From positions 56,634 to 120,633 of the forward strand of contig JAJKHS010000045.1 in NCBI GenBank assembly GCA_021154885.1: 64,000 nucleotides of DNA, in the 5' to 3' direction. This document shows, one piece after another, positions 1-9,334 of this stretch (within the stretch, counting starts at the first letter, position 1; the number at the start of each line of letters is the position of its first letter). Under the pieces are notes generated by a model. That model was not told the DNA's origin. It ran no database searches and saw only the letters and a list, made by a program, of their open reading frames with translations. Made by a program: the position numbers and the translations under genes. This stretch comes from Thermoanaerobaculum sp. (lineage in GTDB: Bacteria; Acidobacteriota; Thermoanaerobaculia; Multivoradales; UBA5704).

Positions 1-2664
1 AAGGATGCACACGCCCGGTATCAGGCGCTCAAGGGGAAGCTCGCCGAGATGAGCGTCCATCTGCGGGACAAGGTCAAGGACCCGGGGCACACCGCCCTCG
101 ATCCTCAGCGTTTGCCCCACCGGCGCGCGGATCTGCCGCGCAGGGAGCCTCGGCTCAAGGCGGCGGACTTCGCCGCGCTCGCCAGCGCCGTCAAGCGTCC
201 CAAGGACAAGGCTGCTCAGGCGCCGGTGCTGGGTCTCGGGATCAAGGCCGCCCTGCCTGGCCCCGACGACCTGGCGGAGAGCCCGGAAGTGAAACTGACG
301 CCCGAGATCCGGGCGCTCGCAACCCAGCTCGGCAACGACCCGATCCGCATCTACGAGTACGTCCGCGGCCAGATTGACTTCGTCCCCACGCACGGCTCGA
401 TTCAGGGCGCTTCGATGTGCCTGTCAACCCGCCGCTGCAACGATCTCGACACCGCATCGCTCCTGATCGCCCTGCTGCGCGCCGCCGGCGTTCCCGCGCG
501 CTATGCGGTGGGCACAGTCGAGCTGCCGATCGCCAAGGTCCAGAACTGGGTGGGTGGCTTCACCGATCCGGCCGCGGCCCTGAACTTCATTTACAGCAGC
601 GGAACGCCGGCGACCGCCCTGACCTCTGGAGGCAGCCCGGTCGCCGGCCGCTTGGAGCACACCTGGGTCGAGGCGTTCGTGGACTACGTTCCGTCGCGTG
701 GCACCGTCCACGGACCGGGGGACTCGTGGGTCCCCCTCGATCCCAGCTTCAAGCAGTTCTCCTATCAGGACGGCATCGATCTCGCGGCCGCGACCGGCGG
801 TTTCGACAGCGGACAGTTCTTCCAGCAGCTCGGGAATGGAGCGACCCTCAGCGACCCGGATGGAGCGGTCGCCGGCATCAATATCGCCGTGGCGAACCAG
901 AAGCTGACGGATCTTCAGGGACAGATCGCGGCCTTTGTGAAGAGCCGGAACGCCTCGCCCAAGATGGAGGATGTGGTCGGCGGCAAAGCCATTCTGCCGC
1001 AGAGCTCTTCCGTGTTGCCCGGCTCGCTGCCCTATCGCGTGCTGGTTCGGGGGGCAGGGTTCGCCCGCGCACCCGACGCGCTACGCCACGGTCTCGACTT
1101 CGAAGTCACCTCCGCGGGTGGGCTCACTCCGGATTTGCGCTACACGGCGAGTCTCGCGGAGCTGGCCGGCAAGAGAATCACGCTGAGCTACTCGCCGGCG
1201 ACTTCGGCGGACGAGGCTGCGCTCGAATCCTTTCTCCCCGCGGGATCGAATCCGTCGCCGGAGAGTCTCCCGACGACGATTCCGGCCTATCTGGTCCGCG
1301 TCAAACCGGAGTTGCGGATCGAGGGGACCGTCGTGGCCACGGGTGCGAGCTCGACTCTCGGCGCGTCAGGCCAGTTCAGCCTGATCTTCAATTCACCAGG
1401 CGCCGGTCCGCAGCGGGTGGACAACGTCCTGACCACCGGCACCTACAACGCAATCGTGCTCAATCTCGGAAGGATCGGCGATCCCGCCGCCCGGCAGGCC
1501 GACGTGCGGGCACGTCGCGACCGTCTCCAGGCCGGCGACAGCTCCGGTCTCAACAAGGATGACGTGCTGGGCGAATTCCTTCACGGCGAGGGCCTCCTCT
1601 ACTGGAGCGAACTCGAGCTCTTCGACCGGGTGGCGATGGGCGGCAGGTCGATCGTGACCTCGCGCCTCCCGTCGGAGGGGATCTTCACCTACGACCTCAA
1701 GGTGACGAGTCTCTTCGGCGCTCCCCGCACGGTGAGCAGCGGCGCTCTGATCACCGATGTCGACAGAGATGTCCAGGCGGTCTTCGCCCGGAATGGAAAT
1801 TCCCAGGCAGCCGTCGACTTCCTGTCGGTCACGGGAGCGTTCGCTTCAGGCGCCGAGTCAGCCATCTACGACCAGGTGACCAACAGCCAGTCGACGGGCA
1901 AGGGGATCACGGCGGTCAGTTACCTCGCGGCCGCAGCGCAGCAGGGAATCCCCATCTTTCAGGTCACCCGGGACAACGTGGCGCAGGTCCTGCCGAAGCT
2001 CCAGGTTTCCGCGGCGGTCAAGACCGACGTCCAGAATTCGGTCAATTCCGGCAAGGTGGTCACGATTCCGCAGCGCGAGTTCGTCAAGGACGGCTTCACG
2101 GGCATCGGCTACATCGTCTTCGACCTGGAAACCGGCAGCGGTGGATATCTGATCAGCGGCGGCCTGGCCGGCGGCGGATTTCAACTGCCGACGCTCAGTC
2201 CGATCACGACCTTTCTTCTGGGCGCTCTTCTCACTCTGCTGGGGATCTTTGCCTCTCCCCTGGCCGCCATCATCCTCGCCGTTCTGAGTTTCCTCCTCAT
2301 AGCCTATGACGCGGTGTCCGGGTTGCTCGACTTCAGCCGGAAAAACCCGGATCTGTCGTCGGACGCTCTCGAGGCGATTGTGGCGCTGGTCGGGTTCATA
2401 GCAGTAGTCAGCATCGGATTGGCGATCGCCGGTCTCTTCGCGAGCTCGATTCTCGCGACGGTTGTCTATGGGATGTTTTTCGCCTTCATGTCCGCGCTGA
2501 TTCTCGGCATCCTCGATTTCTTTACGAGTGTATTCAGAAGCGAGACCACTCTGCCGTTGACGGGGCGCATGGGCAGAGCCCACGAGCAGCTCGCCCTCGC
2601 TCCATCCGCCAGATGGATGCTCCGGAAGCTGGACGTGCAGGTGAGCTGGGTGGGAAAGGTCTGA
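1..2664 (+). CDS. Transglutaminase-like membrane protein (5' partial)
   Basis: The reading frame is open from base 1, so the gene probably starts upstream; the first in-frame ATG is at 49 and has no clear ribosome binding site. Counting from that ATG, residues about 85-240 form a transglutaminase/papain-like core with the expected triad: Cys130 (in RCNDLD), His204 (in EHTWVEAF) and Asp231 (in WVPLDPSF). A beta-rich middle region follows. The C-terminal ~150 residues hold several hydrophobic helices around residues 720-830, so the protein is membrane anchored at its C terminus. The family's usual roles are peptide cleavage or crosslinking; no substrate is evident. The stop lies 11 bases before the next ATG, which suggests co-transcription with the secreted mosaic protein downstream. 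Confidence 0.75.
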   Translation, partial: KDAHARYQALKGKLAEMSVHLRDKVKDPGHTALDPQRLPHRRADLPRREPRLKAADFAALASAVKRPKDKAAQAPVLGLGIKAALPGPDDLAESPEVKLTPEIRALATQLGNDPIRIYEYVRGQIDFVPTHGSIQGASMCLSTRRCNDLDTASLLIALLRAAGVPARYAVGTVELPIAKVQNWVGGFTDPAAALNFIYSSGTPATALTSGGSPVAGRLEHTWVEAFVDYVPSRGTVHGPGDSWVPLDPSFKQFSYQDGIDLAAATGGFDSGQFFQQLGNGATLSDPDGAVAGINIAVANQKLTDLQGQIAAFVKSRNASPKMEDVVGGKAILPQSSSVLPGSLPYRVLVRGAGFARAPDALRHGLDFEVTSAGGLTPDLRYTASLAELAGKRITLSYSPATSADEAALESFLPAGSNPSPESLPTTIPAYLVRVKPELRIEGTVVATGASSTLGASGQFSLIFNSPGAGPQRVDNVLTTGTYNAIVLNLGRIGDPAARQADVRARRDRLQAGDSSGLNKDDVLGEFLHGEGLLYWSELELFDRVAMGGRSIVTSRLPSEGIFTYDLKVTSLFGAPRTVSSGALITDVDRDVQAVFARNGNSQAAVDFLSVTGAFASGAESAIYDQVTNSQSTGKGITAVSYLAAAAQQGIPIFQVTRDNVAQVLPKLQVSAAVKTDVQNSVNSGKVVTIPQREFVKDGFTGIGYIVFDLETGSGGYLISGGLAGGGFQLPTLSPITTFLLGALLTLLGIFASPLAAIILAVLSFLLIAYDAVSGLLDFSRKNPDLSSDALEAIVALVGFIAVVSIGLAIAGLFASSILATVVYGMFFAFMSALILGILDFFTSVFRSETTLPLTGRMGRAHEQLALAPSARWMLRKLDVQVSWVGKV

Positions 2665-2675
2665 AAGGAACGATC

Positions 2676-5600
2676 ATGATATCGAGCGCGCAACGACTGA
2701 ATCAGACCCTCCTTGCCACCGTGCTCCTGCTGGCACTGCCGGGCCTTTGCCACGCCAGCAGCCTCGACCAGGGCGTTGCCTTCCTCGCCGGCTCGCAGCA
2801 GGCGGATGGCGGCTGGACGAGCTCCAGGGTGCGTCCGGTCCAGGCGACGGCCGAGGCGTTGCGGGCTTTACAGGATCTCGGTACCGTGACGCCGGCCCGC
2901 GCGGCCGCCGCGGCCTTCCTCACGGCGACGGCGCCTGAGGACACCGACGATCTCGCCCGCCGGATCGAGGCGCTGGCCATCGAGGGGCGCGACGTCTCCC
3001 CTCTGGCCTCGCAACTCGTCGCCGCGGCCGCCACGGACGGCGGCTGGGGCCTCCTGCCGGACTACTCGTCCGACGCGTTGGATACCGCTCTCGCCCTGAC
3101 CGCTCTCGCGCCGCGCTCGGGCGTCGACGACGCCGCGCGGCGGGGTCTCGGCGCTCTCCTCGGCGCGCAGTCCGCCGGCGGCTGGGCCTGCGTTCTCGGT
3201 GGAGACAGCGAGATCTTCTGCACCGCGCATGCCCTCCTCGGGCTCTCCCGGTACCAGACGCGGTTCCTGGTTTCCCAGGCGCTCGCCAGCGGCCGGTCGT
3301 TCCTCGGCGCGCGCTTCAACCCCGACGGCAGCTACGGACCGGCGGGCGACGACGCCGTGTTCAACACCGCCCTCGCCGCCCTGGCCTGGGCCGCCGCCGG
3401 CCCGGTCGGGGCCGAGCGGCTCGCCACCATCGCCTTCCTCCAGTCCCGCCAGGGAGCGGACGGTAGTTGGGGAGGAGACGTCTACCAGACCGCACTCGCC
3501 TTGCGGGCGCTCAAGGCGCTGCTCTCTGCGCCGGTCTGCGGCGACGGCTTCATCAACCATCCGGGGGAGAGCTGCGACGGGTTGGATCTGGCCGGCAAGA
3601 CCTGCGAGGCGTTCGGCCTGGGTGGGGGAAATCTCCGGTGCAGCGCGAGCTGCACGTTCGACACGACCGGCTGCGCCGCCGCCCCGACCTGCGGAGACGG
3701 GGTGCGGAACCGGCCTTCGGAAGCGTGCGACGGGGCGGACCTTGGCGGCTCCATCTGCGCCAGCTTCGGCTTCCTGAGCGGCACCCTCGGCTGCCGCTCC
3801 GACTGCACCTTCGATACCTCGGCGTGCCATGGCGCGCCGTCCTGCGGGGACGGCATCATCAACCGGGCCTCGGAGCAATGTGACAAGAACGATCTCGGAG
3901 GGGCGACCTGCTCCTCGCTCGGCTTGCTCGGTGGAAACCTGAGCTGCCGCAACGACTGCACTCTGGAGACGGCGGGCTGCACCGGAGCCGGAAAGACCTC
4001 CCCTCAGGACATCGCCATCCAGCCGGCCTCGCCGGTCTGCACCGGCGGCAGCGAGACGCTGCCGCTCTCGATCGCCTTCCCGGCGGCGTCGACGATCGAC
4101 AAAGTGGACATCTTCTTCCTGTTCGACGACACGGGCAGCTTCGCCGATATGGCGCCGGCGGTGGCCACCATCTTCGGCTCGCTGGTGAACGATCTCCAGA
4201 CGGCCCTGCCGAACGTCTCCTTCGGCTTCGGCGTCGGCCGCTTCGAGGACTACGGCGGGCCCGCGCGCTCCTTCAGCCTGGAGAACAGCCGCGGCCGGCC
4301 GTTCGTCCTCAACCAGCCGGTCATCACGGCGGATTCGCCGGGCTTCCTGTCGCTGATCAACTCGGCGCTCCAGCGCACCGCGCCGGGCTCGGGCGGCGAT
4401 GGTCCCGAAGCCAATTACGAGGCGCTGTTCCAGATCGCGACCGGTGCCGGCTTCGACGGCAACGGCAACGCCTCCCGGCTGGACAGCGGTGCCGCCGGAG
4501 CCGCGGCCACGCAGACGGCGCCCGGCGCGAGCGGGGACGTCCCCCCCTTCTCCTCGAACGTGGCGGCGACCTCCGGCTCGTCCGGCGGCGTGGGCTTCCG
4601 CTCGCGGGCTCTTCGCCTGGTGATCCAGGCCGGCGATTTCTGCCCGGTGGCAGCCTACAAGGCCGGCACCCAGGTCCCGGCGGCGCTCACGGGAGCGGGT
4701 GGCGTCACGGTGCCGAGCGGCGCCCTGCAATGCTCGAACATCCTGGGCGCGAACCGCTTCGGTTTCGTGGGCAACGCGCCCTCGAAGACTGACAATACGG
4801 TGCCCAATGCCGTCGCCCCGCTGGGGGCCGTGACCCTGCCGGACGCCATCACCGCGTTGAACGGCATGGGGATCTCCGTGATCGGCCTCGCTCCCGGCGG
4901 CACGGCGATCCGCAACCCTCTCGGGCCGAGCTTCTCGCCCAGCGCCTCGATGTCCGCCCTGGCACTGCTCACGGGGGCCGTCGACGCCGCGGGCAACCCT
5001 CTGGTCTTCGACGTCTCGGGCGGTATGGGGCCGCTCAAGAACGCCATCGTGCAGGCGGTCCGCGCCTCCGTCACCCGTCCGGTGGACGTCGCCGTGCGCC
5101 CGCGGGACCTGCCCGCCGGCGTCTCGTTCTCGGCGACGCCCCCGGTGATCCGGGCGGTGGGTCCCGGCGGGACCGCCGCCTTCCAGGTGACGATCGGGGG
5201 AAATGGCAGCGCGCTGAACGGCGACTTCGCGATCGACTTCGTGGACCTGATCAGCAACGCAACCCTGGGGACCGTGCCGGGCCATCTCGGCTGCGTGCCG
5301 GGGATCCCCGTGCCGCCGGATGCGGACGGCGATGGATTCCCGGCGGACAGGGACTGCAACGATCACGATCCGAACGTCAATCCCGGAATGACGGAGATCC
5401 CGGGCAACGGCATCGACGACGACTGCAATCCGGCCACGCCGGACGAGGTCGCCCCGGCCACCCTGGTCTGCAGGCTGACCGCCAGCAGGCTCCGCTACAC
5501 TCCGGGCGAGGTGGCCATGCTCTCGGGGACGCTGGAGAACCTCGACGGGGGCCTCTCGGTGAACGGCCTCACGGCGGTGCTCTCGGTCACCTCTCCCTCG

Positions 5601-6506
5601 GGTGCCACGGCCGGCACGGAGAGCCGGAGCCTCGCTCCTCTGCCGCCCTCCGGCAGGGCTCAGCCGTCGTTCCTGTTCGCGACTCTCGGCCAGGGCCCGG
5701 GACCGTACGCCGCGACCCTGCGCGTGACCCGGGGTGGCCAGGCGCTCGCCACCTGCTCGGCCACCTTCGAGGTGGAGAGCACGGCCACGACCGGAGCCGG
5801 GATCACGGGCGCCTTGAGCCTCGCTCCGGTGGTCGTCAACGCCGGCCAGCCGGTGCAAGCAACTTTCACGATCGTGAACCAGGGGAACTCCGCCTTGCCG
5901 GACCTCCCGGTCCGCGTGATCCTGGCGGACCCTGATACCGGGCAGACGATGGGCGAGATCCGCGTCAGCACGGCGCTCGCCCAAGGCGGGACCTCCACGA
6001 ACGGCGGCAGCTTCCCGACCTCCGGCCTGGCCCTCAAGACCTATCTGGCGGTCCTGCTGGTTGGCCTGCCGGGAGGGGAGCAGGCGCTGGACTTCAAGAC
6101 GCTGACAGTCGTCAACAAGCCTCCAGTCTGCAGCGGCGCAACCGTAGCTCCGGGCCAGTTGTGGCCTCCCGATCACAAGCTCGTGCCGGTCGCGATCGCC
6201 GGCGTCGTCGATCCCGATGGAGATCCCGTGACGCTGACCGTGACCGGGATCACCCAGGACGAACCCGTCCAGGGGCAGGGCTCCGGCAACACCTGTGCCG
6301 ACGCTACGGGCACCGGGACCGGCGCCGCGAGCCTGCGGGCCGAACGATCCGGCTCCGGAGACGGGCGCGTGTACCACGTCGGTTTCGTGGCCAATGATGG
6401 ACGGGGAGGGCAGTGCAGCGGCGAGGTGACCGTGTGCGTTCCACACGACCGGAACCGGGCCTGCGTCGATCAAGGGAAGCTGTTCAGCTCGACGAGCTGC
6501 CACTGA
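2676..6506 (+). CDS. Secreted mosaic protein: prenyltransferase-like repeats, Cys-rich repeats, vWA-like and MopE-type domains
   Basis: A 1276-aa exported protein. I chose the ATG at 2676 because it follows a GAAAGGA site and begins a signal peptide (hydrophobic LLATVLLLALPGL, then CHAS). Residues ~32-285 hold five squalene-cyclase/prenyltransferase-type repeats (ADGGW, TDGGWG, PDGSYG, ADGSWG), as in terpene cyclases but without an obvious active site. Residues ~286-435 are three copies of a myxobacterial-type Cys-rich repeat that starts CGDG. From ~477 a von Willebrand A-like fold starts with DDTGSF in place of the usual DxSxS metal site. Around 882-922 lies a calcium-type DADGDG...DCND...DDDC (MopE/thrombospondin-3-like) motif, and beta-sandwich domains follow. 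It looks like a surface or adhesion protein. Domain limits are approximate. Confidence 0.8.
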   Translation: MISSAQRLNQTLLATVLLLALPGLCHASSLDQGVAFLAGSQQADGGWTSSRVRPVQATAEALRALQDLGTVTPARAAAAAFLTATAPEDTDDLARRIEALAIEGRDVSPLASQLVAAAATDGGWGLLPDYSSDALDTALALTALAPRSGVDDAARRGLGALLGAQSAGGWACVLGGDSEIFCTAHALLGLSRYQTRFLVSQALASGRSFLGARFNPDGSYGPAGDDAVFNTALAALAWAAAGPVGAERLATIAFLQSRQGADGSWGGDVYQTALALRALKALLSAPVCGDGFINHPGESCDGLDLAGKTCEAFGLGGGNLRCSASCTFDTTGCAAAPTCGDGVRNRPSEACDGADLGGSICASFGFLSGTLGCRSDCTFDTSACHGAPSCGDGIINRASEQCDKNDLGGATCSSLGLLGGNLSCRNDCTLETAGCTGAGKTSPQDIAIQPASPVCTGGSETLPLSIAFPAASTIDKVDIFFLFDDTGSFADMAPAVATIFGSLVNDLQTALPNVSFGFGVGRFEDYGGPARSFSLENSRGRPFVLNQPVITADSPGFLSLINSALQRTAPGSGGDGPEANYEALFQIATGAGFDGNGNASRLDSGAAGAAATQTAPGASGDVPPFSSNVAATSGSSGGVGFRSRALRLVIQAGDFCPVAAYKAGTQVPAALTGAGGVTVPSGALQCSNILGANRFGFVGNAPSKTDNTVPNAVAPLGAVTLPDAITALNGMGISVIGLAPGGTAIRNPLGPSFSPSASMSALALLTGAVDAAGNPLVFDVSGGMGPLKNAIVQAVRASVTRPVDVAVRPRDLPAGVSFSATPPVIRAVGPGGTAAFQVTIGGNGSALNGDFAIDFVDLISNATLGTVPGHLGCVPGIPVPPDADGDGFPADRDCNDHDPNVNPGMTEIPGNGIDDDCNPATPDEVAPATLVCRLTASRLRYTPGEVAMLSGTLENLDGGLSVNGLTAVLSVTSPSGATAGTESRSLAPLPPSGRAQPSFLFATLGQGPGPYAATLRVTRGGQALATCSATFEVESTATTGAGITGALSLAPVVVNAGQPVQATFTIVNQGNSALPDLPVRVILADPDTGQTMGEIRVSTALAQGGTSTNGGSFPTSGLALKTYLAVLLVGLPGGEQALDFKTLTVVNKPPVCSGATVAPGQLWPPDHKLVPVAIAGVVDPDGDPVTLTVTGITQDEPVQGQGSGNTCADATGTGTGAASLRAERSGSGDGRVYHVGFVANDGRGGQCSGEVTVCVPHDRNRACVDQGKLFSSTSCH

Positions 6507-6535
6507 GCGGAGAAACGTTCATGCAAGGAGAATTC

Positions 6536-7054
6536 ATGAGAAGGACTCTGGTGGCCGCGGGCCTGTTCCTCTGCTTCCTTTCCGGCTCGGTATCCGCTCA
6601 GTTCACGGGAAACCCGTTCGTCTATGCCAACGCCGACGACCAGTTCCTTTCGTGCTACAGCATCGCCAGCCGGAGCTCGTACTACTGTCTCAACGTGAGC
6701 GATTTCAACGACCGGCAAATCTGCGCCGGTCTCGCGGATAGCAGTCAGACCCCCTGCCGGAGCATGACGAACCGCAATCTTCAGCTCTCCTGCTTCGGCA
6801 TGGCCTTCGCCCCCAACTTCCCCTCGAATTGCCGGGATATCACGGACGTAAACCTGCAACTGTTCTGTTACGGCGTATCGGGTTGGGACCCCTCGTTCTG
6901 CGTCAACATCCCGGACACCAACACGCGGCTCCTCTGCAACGCGATGGCGACCCGCAACTCCGCGAGCTGCAGCGGCATCAGCAACCCGAACGATCAGCAG
7001 TTCTGCTATGGCGTATCAGGTCACGACAGCTCCTTTTGCTGGAGCATTGAATAA
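6536..7054 (+). CDS. Secreted Cys-repeat protein
   Basis: A 172-aa exported protein of unknown function. The start at 6536 is set by AAGGAG at 6524-6529; an upstream ATG at 6521 lies over this site. A signal peptide (VAAGLFLCFLSGSVSA) precedes the mature part. The mature region is made of about seven degenerate ~20-residue units, each with a Cys pair and an Asn/Asp-x-Gln-x-x-Cys pattern (for example NLQLSCFG, NLQLFCYG, NDQQFCYG). Cys spacing is regular, so disulphide-stabilised repeats are likely. It starts 29 bases after the mosaic protein and probably shares its transcript. I do not recognise the family. Confidence 0.75.
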   Translation: MRRTLVAAGLFLCFLSGSVSAQFTGNPFVYANADDQFLSCYSIASRSSYYCLNVSDFNDRQICAGLADSSQTPCRSMTNRNLQLSCFGMAFAPNFPSNCRDITDVNLQLFCYGVSGWDPSFCVNIPDTNTRLLCNAMATRNSASCSGISNPNDQQFCYGVSGHDSSFCWSIE

Positions 7055-7055
7055 A

Positions 7056-7763
7056 TTGGATCTTGAGAGGCAGATCATTGCGCTCGGCGGCGGCGGATTC
7101 TCCATGGAGCCGGAGAACCTGACCCTCGACGAGTACGTGCTGGCGCAGGCGCGTTTACAATCGCCTGCCGTGCTCTTCATCCCCACCGCCAGCGGCGACG
7201 CCGACCCTTACGTCCTGCGTTTCTACACGGCGTTTTCCGGGCTCCCCTGCCGCCCCTCCCATCTGTCGCTCTTTCGCCGCACCCCGGACCTCCGGGCGTG
7301 CCTGCTGAGCCAGGACGTGATCTATGTCGGCGGCGGCAACACCAAGAGCATGCTGGGCGTCTGGCGCGAGTGGGGGCTGCCGGAGGTCCTGCGCGAGGCC
7401 TGGGCCGCCGGCGTCGTCCTCGCCGGCATCAGCGCCGGAGCCATCTGCTGGTTCGAGCAAGGATTGACGGACTCTTTCGACGGCGAGTTTCGTCCGCTGC
7501 AATGTCTCGGTTTTCTCGCCGGGAGTTGCTGCCCGCACTATGACGGAGAAGGGGAGCGCCGTCCCACCTATCACCAATTGGTGCGCAACGGCGAGTTGCT
7601 CCCCGGGTATGCCGTCGAGGACGGTGTCGCCCTCCACTTCGTCGGCGACGACCTCCATCGCATCGTCGCCTCACGCCCGGGAGTCACCGCGTATCGTGTT
7701 CAAAGGGTGAATGGGGAGGTGCAGGAAGAGCCGCTGGCGGTGGACGATCGCCCCGCGCTTTGA
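7056..7763 (+). CDS. Peptidase E-like (S51 family) protein
   Basis: A cytoplasmic serine peptidase-like protein of the dipeptidase E/cyanophycinase superfamily, about 235 aa. The N terminus RQIIALGGGGFS and the elbow GISAGAICWF, whose Ser is the nucleophile, are family hallmarks; VGGGNTKSML and an HYDGE segment also fit. Known members cleave Asp-X dipeptides or cyanophycin-like peptides. The start is uncertain: TTG at 7056 follows a GGAG at 7041-7044 and gives the family's usual short N terminus. ATG at 7008 would overlap the upstream gene by 47 bases and has no ribosome binding site. Confidence 0.8.
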   Translation: MDLERQIIALGGGGFSMEPENLTLDEYVLAQARLQSPAVLFIPTASGDADPYVLRFYTAFSGLPCRPSHLSLFRRTPDLRACLLSQDVIYVGGGNTKSMLGVWREWGLPEVLREAWAAGVVLAGISAGAICWFEQGLTDSFDGEFRPLQCLGFLAGSCCPHYDGEGERRPTYHQLVRNGELLPGYAVEDGVALHFVGDDLHRIVASRPGVTAYRVQRVNGEVQEEPLAVDDRPAL

Positions 7764-7788
7764 GCACACCTGCGATAGGATCGCGGCG

Positions 7789-8592
7789 ATGCCCGGTCCT
7801 GTCCCCACGCTCCGCACCGTCTGCGCCACCCGCTACGTGACTCCCCTGCGGGAGGGCGGCTCGCTGCCGGCGATCGTCGAAGCCGACGACCTGGGGCTCT
7901 ACGTGCTCAAGTTCCGGGGCGCGGGACAGGGCCCCCTGGCGCTGGTGGCCGAGCTGATCGCCGGCGAGGTCGGCCGGGCTCTCGGCCTGCCGGTGCCCGA
8001 GCTGGTGCTGGTGGAGGTGGACGCGGCGCTGGGGCGCAACGAGGAGGACCCGGAGATCCGCGACCTGCTCCGCGCCAGCGTCGGGCTGAACCTGGGTCTC
8101 GACTATCTGCCGGGGTCCGCGACGTTCGACGTGGCGGCCGATCGCGTCGAGGCGGACCTCGCTTCGAGCATCGTGTGGTTCGACGCCTTCGTCACCAACG
8201 TCGACCGGACGCCGCGGAACCCCAATCTCCTGTGGTGGCACAAGGCCCTCTACCTCATCGATCACGGCGCCGCGCTCTACTTCCACCACAACTGGCCGAG
8301 CCTGGAAGCGATGGCCCGCAGCCGGTTTGCCGCCATCCGCGACCACGTCCTGCTGCCCTGGGCGAGCCGCCTCGAAGAGGCCGACCGCCGCCTGCGCCCG
8401 CGGCTGGACGCGGCCCTGTTCGCGCGCGTCGTCGAGCAGGTGCCGGAGGTGTGGCTGCTGCCCGAGCCAAGCTTCGGCGGTGTCGCGACGCCGGACGCCA
8501 TGCGCGCCGGCTACGTGGCGTTCCTGACGCAGCGGCTCGCCGCGGCGGCATTCGTGGAGGAGGCGGTGAATGCCCGCGCTCAGCTCCTTTGA
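7789..8592 (+). CDS. HipA-like kinase family protein
   Basis: A 267-aa protein related to the HipA/phosphoinositide-kinase-like fold. It contains VLKFRGAGQGPLALVAELIAGE (lysine in a nucleotide-binding strand), a catalytic-type segment WFDAFVTNVDRTPRNPNLLW (Asn/Asp) and LIDHGAALYF (metal-binding Asp). It lacks the long N-terminal domain of HipA toxins. The gene overlaps the following DUF3037 gene by 23 bases. HipA-like/DUF3037 pairs recur in bacteria and are annotated mainly as uncharacterised; a toxin role is not shown here. The start at 7789 is preceded by a weak GATAGGA. Confidence 0.75.
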   Translation: MPGPVPTLRTVCATRYVTPLREGGSLPAIVEADDLGLYVLKFRGAGQGPLALVAELIAGEVGRALGLPVPELVLVEVDAALGRNEEDPEIRDLLRASVGLNLGLDYLPGSATFDVAADRVEADLASSIVWFDAFVTNVDRTPRNPNLLWWHKALYLIDHGAALYFHHNWPSLEAMARSRFAAIRDHVLLPWASRLEEADRRLRPRLDAALFARVVEQVPEVWLLPEPSFGGVATPDAMRAGYVAFLTQRLAAAAFVEEAVNARAQLL

Positions 8593-8959
8593 CTACGCCA
8601 TCGTCCGGGTGGTGCCGCGCGTCGAGCGCGGCGAGCTCGTCAACGCCGGCGTGATCCTTTTCTGCCTTGAAAAGGATTTCCTGGCGGCGCGCGTCGAGGT
8701 GAACGAGCCGCGGCTGCGCGCGCTCTGGCCCGAGATCGATCTCGAGCTGGTGCGCCAGCATCTCGAAGCGATCCCCAAGATCTGCGCCGGCAGCCCGGAC
8801 GCGGGCCCCATCGCCCGGCTTTCTCTCCGCGAGCGCTTCCACTGGCTGGTCGCGCCGCGCAGCACGATGATCCAGGTCTCCCCCGTGCACGCCGGCCTCT
8901 GCGATCAACCGGAGAGAGCGCTCGACGAGCTCTTCTGTCAGGCGGTCCGCCTGCCTTGA
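8570..8959 (+). CDS. DUF3037 family protein
   Basis: A 129-aa cytoplasmic protein matching DUF3037 in its N-terminal pattern (SFDYAIVRVVPRVERGELVNAGVILF) and in its ending around HAGLCDQPERALDELF. The family has no established biochemical role, but it is typically encoded directly after a HipA-like kinase gene, as here. The start ATG is preceded by GGAGGAGGCGG, so translation is probably coupled to the upstream gene. Confidence 0.85.
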   Translation: MPALSSFDYAIVRVVPRVERGELVNAGVILFCLEKDFLAARVEVNEPRLRALWPEIDLELVRQHLEAIPKICAGSPDAGPIARLSLRERFHWLVAPRSTMIQVSPVHAGLCDQPERALDELFCQAVRLP

Positions 8960-9008
8960 GAGGCCCTCGGAACCGGCGGGCGCTGCTCGTCCTCCTGAGG
9001 GATTGGAT

Positions 9009-9039
9009 TTGACGAGATATAGATTTCTACGATATCGTC
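9009..9039 (+). promoter_or_regulatory. Possible sigma-70-type promoter
   Basis: TTGACG at 9009-9014 and TATCGT at 9034-9039 are separated by 19 bases, in an AT-richer patch upstream of the small secreted Cys-rich protein. The spacing is longer than ideal and the -10 matches only 4 of 6, so this is tentative. Confidence 0.3.
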
Positions 9040-9088
9040 TCTAAGCTCTCGCCTCATCCGAGAGCCTGCTACCAGAAAAGGAGGCCCC

Positions 9089-9280
9089 ATGCGCCGGAAG
9101 CTCCTGATGCTCGTCACCCCAGTCGTCCTTCTGCTGGCCTCGTTCGCGGTCCCGGCTTTCGCCCTCCCCAGATGCAGTTGCAACTTCTGCGCTCAAGCCG
9201 GCCCCGAACAGATCTGCAACGACCCTACGACCGGCACCACCAACAACTGCGTGGGCTTCCAGACCGCCAACTGCCCTTAG
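9089..9280 (+). CDS. Small secreted Cys-rich peptide
   Basis: A 63-aa product with a very good AAAAGGAGG site 5 bases before the ATG. A Sec signal peptide (LLMLVTPVVLLLASFAVPAFA) leaves a mature ~38-residue peptide that begins LPRCSCNFC and holds six Cys in total. It stands alone between a possible promoter and a hairpin, so it looks monocistronic. Function unknown. Six Cys would suit three disulphides or metal binding; similarity to other short Cys-rich exports in this window (13511, 30378) is general rather than sequence-specific. Confidence 0.65.
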   Translation: MRRKLLMLVTPVVLLLASFAVPAFALPRCSCNFCAQAGPEQICNDPTTGTTNNCVGFQTANCP

Positions 9281-9304
9281 TGGCCTGGTCCCTGGGTCGA
9301 TAAC

Positions 9305-9334
9305 GAGGTGCCATCCGGAAACGGGTGGCACCTC
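9305..9334 (+). terminator. Hairpin after the small Cys-rich gene
   Basis: The arms GAGGTGCCATCC and GGGTGGCACCTC pair almost perfectly around a six-base loop, 24 bases after the stop codon at 9280. No U-tract follows, so it may be a weak or Rho-assisted terminator. Confidence 0.5.

Noticed and set aside
2868..6503. A 1211-codon minus-strand frame opposite the mosaic protein
   Set aside because: Composition is Arg/Gly/Ala low complexity, as expected for the complement of a GC-rich gene; the plus-strand frame has real domains and a signal peptide.
7789..8959. HipA-type toxin-antitoxin system
   Set aside because: The kinase-like protein is short and its partner is DUF3037, not the DNA-binding HipB antitoxin; a toxin role is unsupported.
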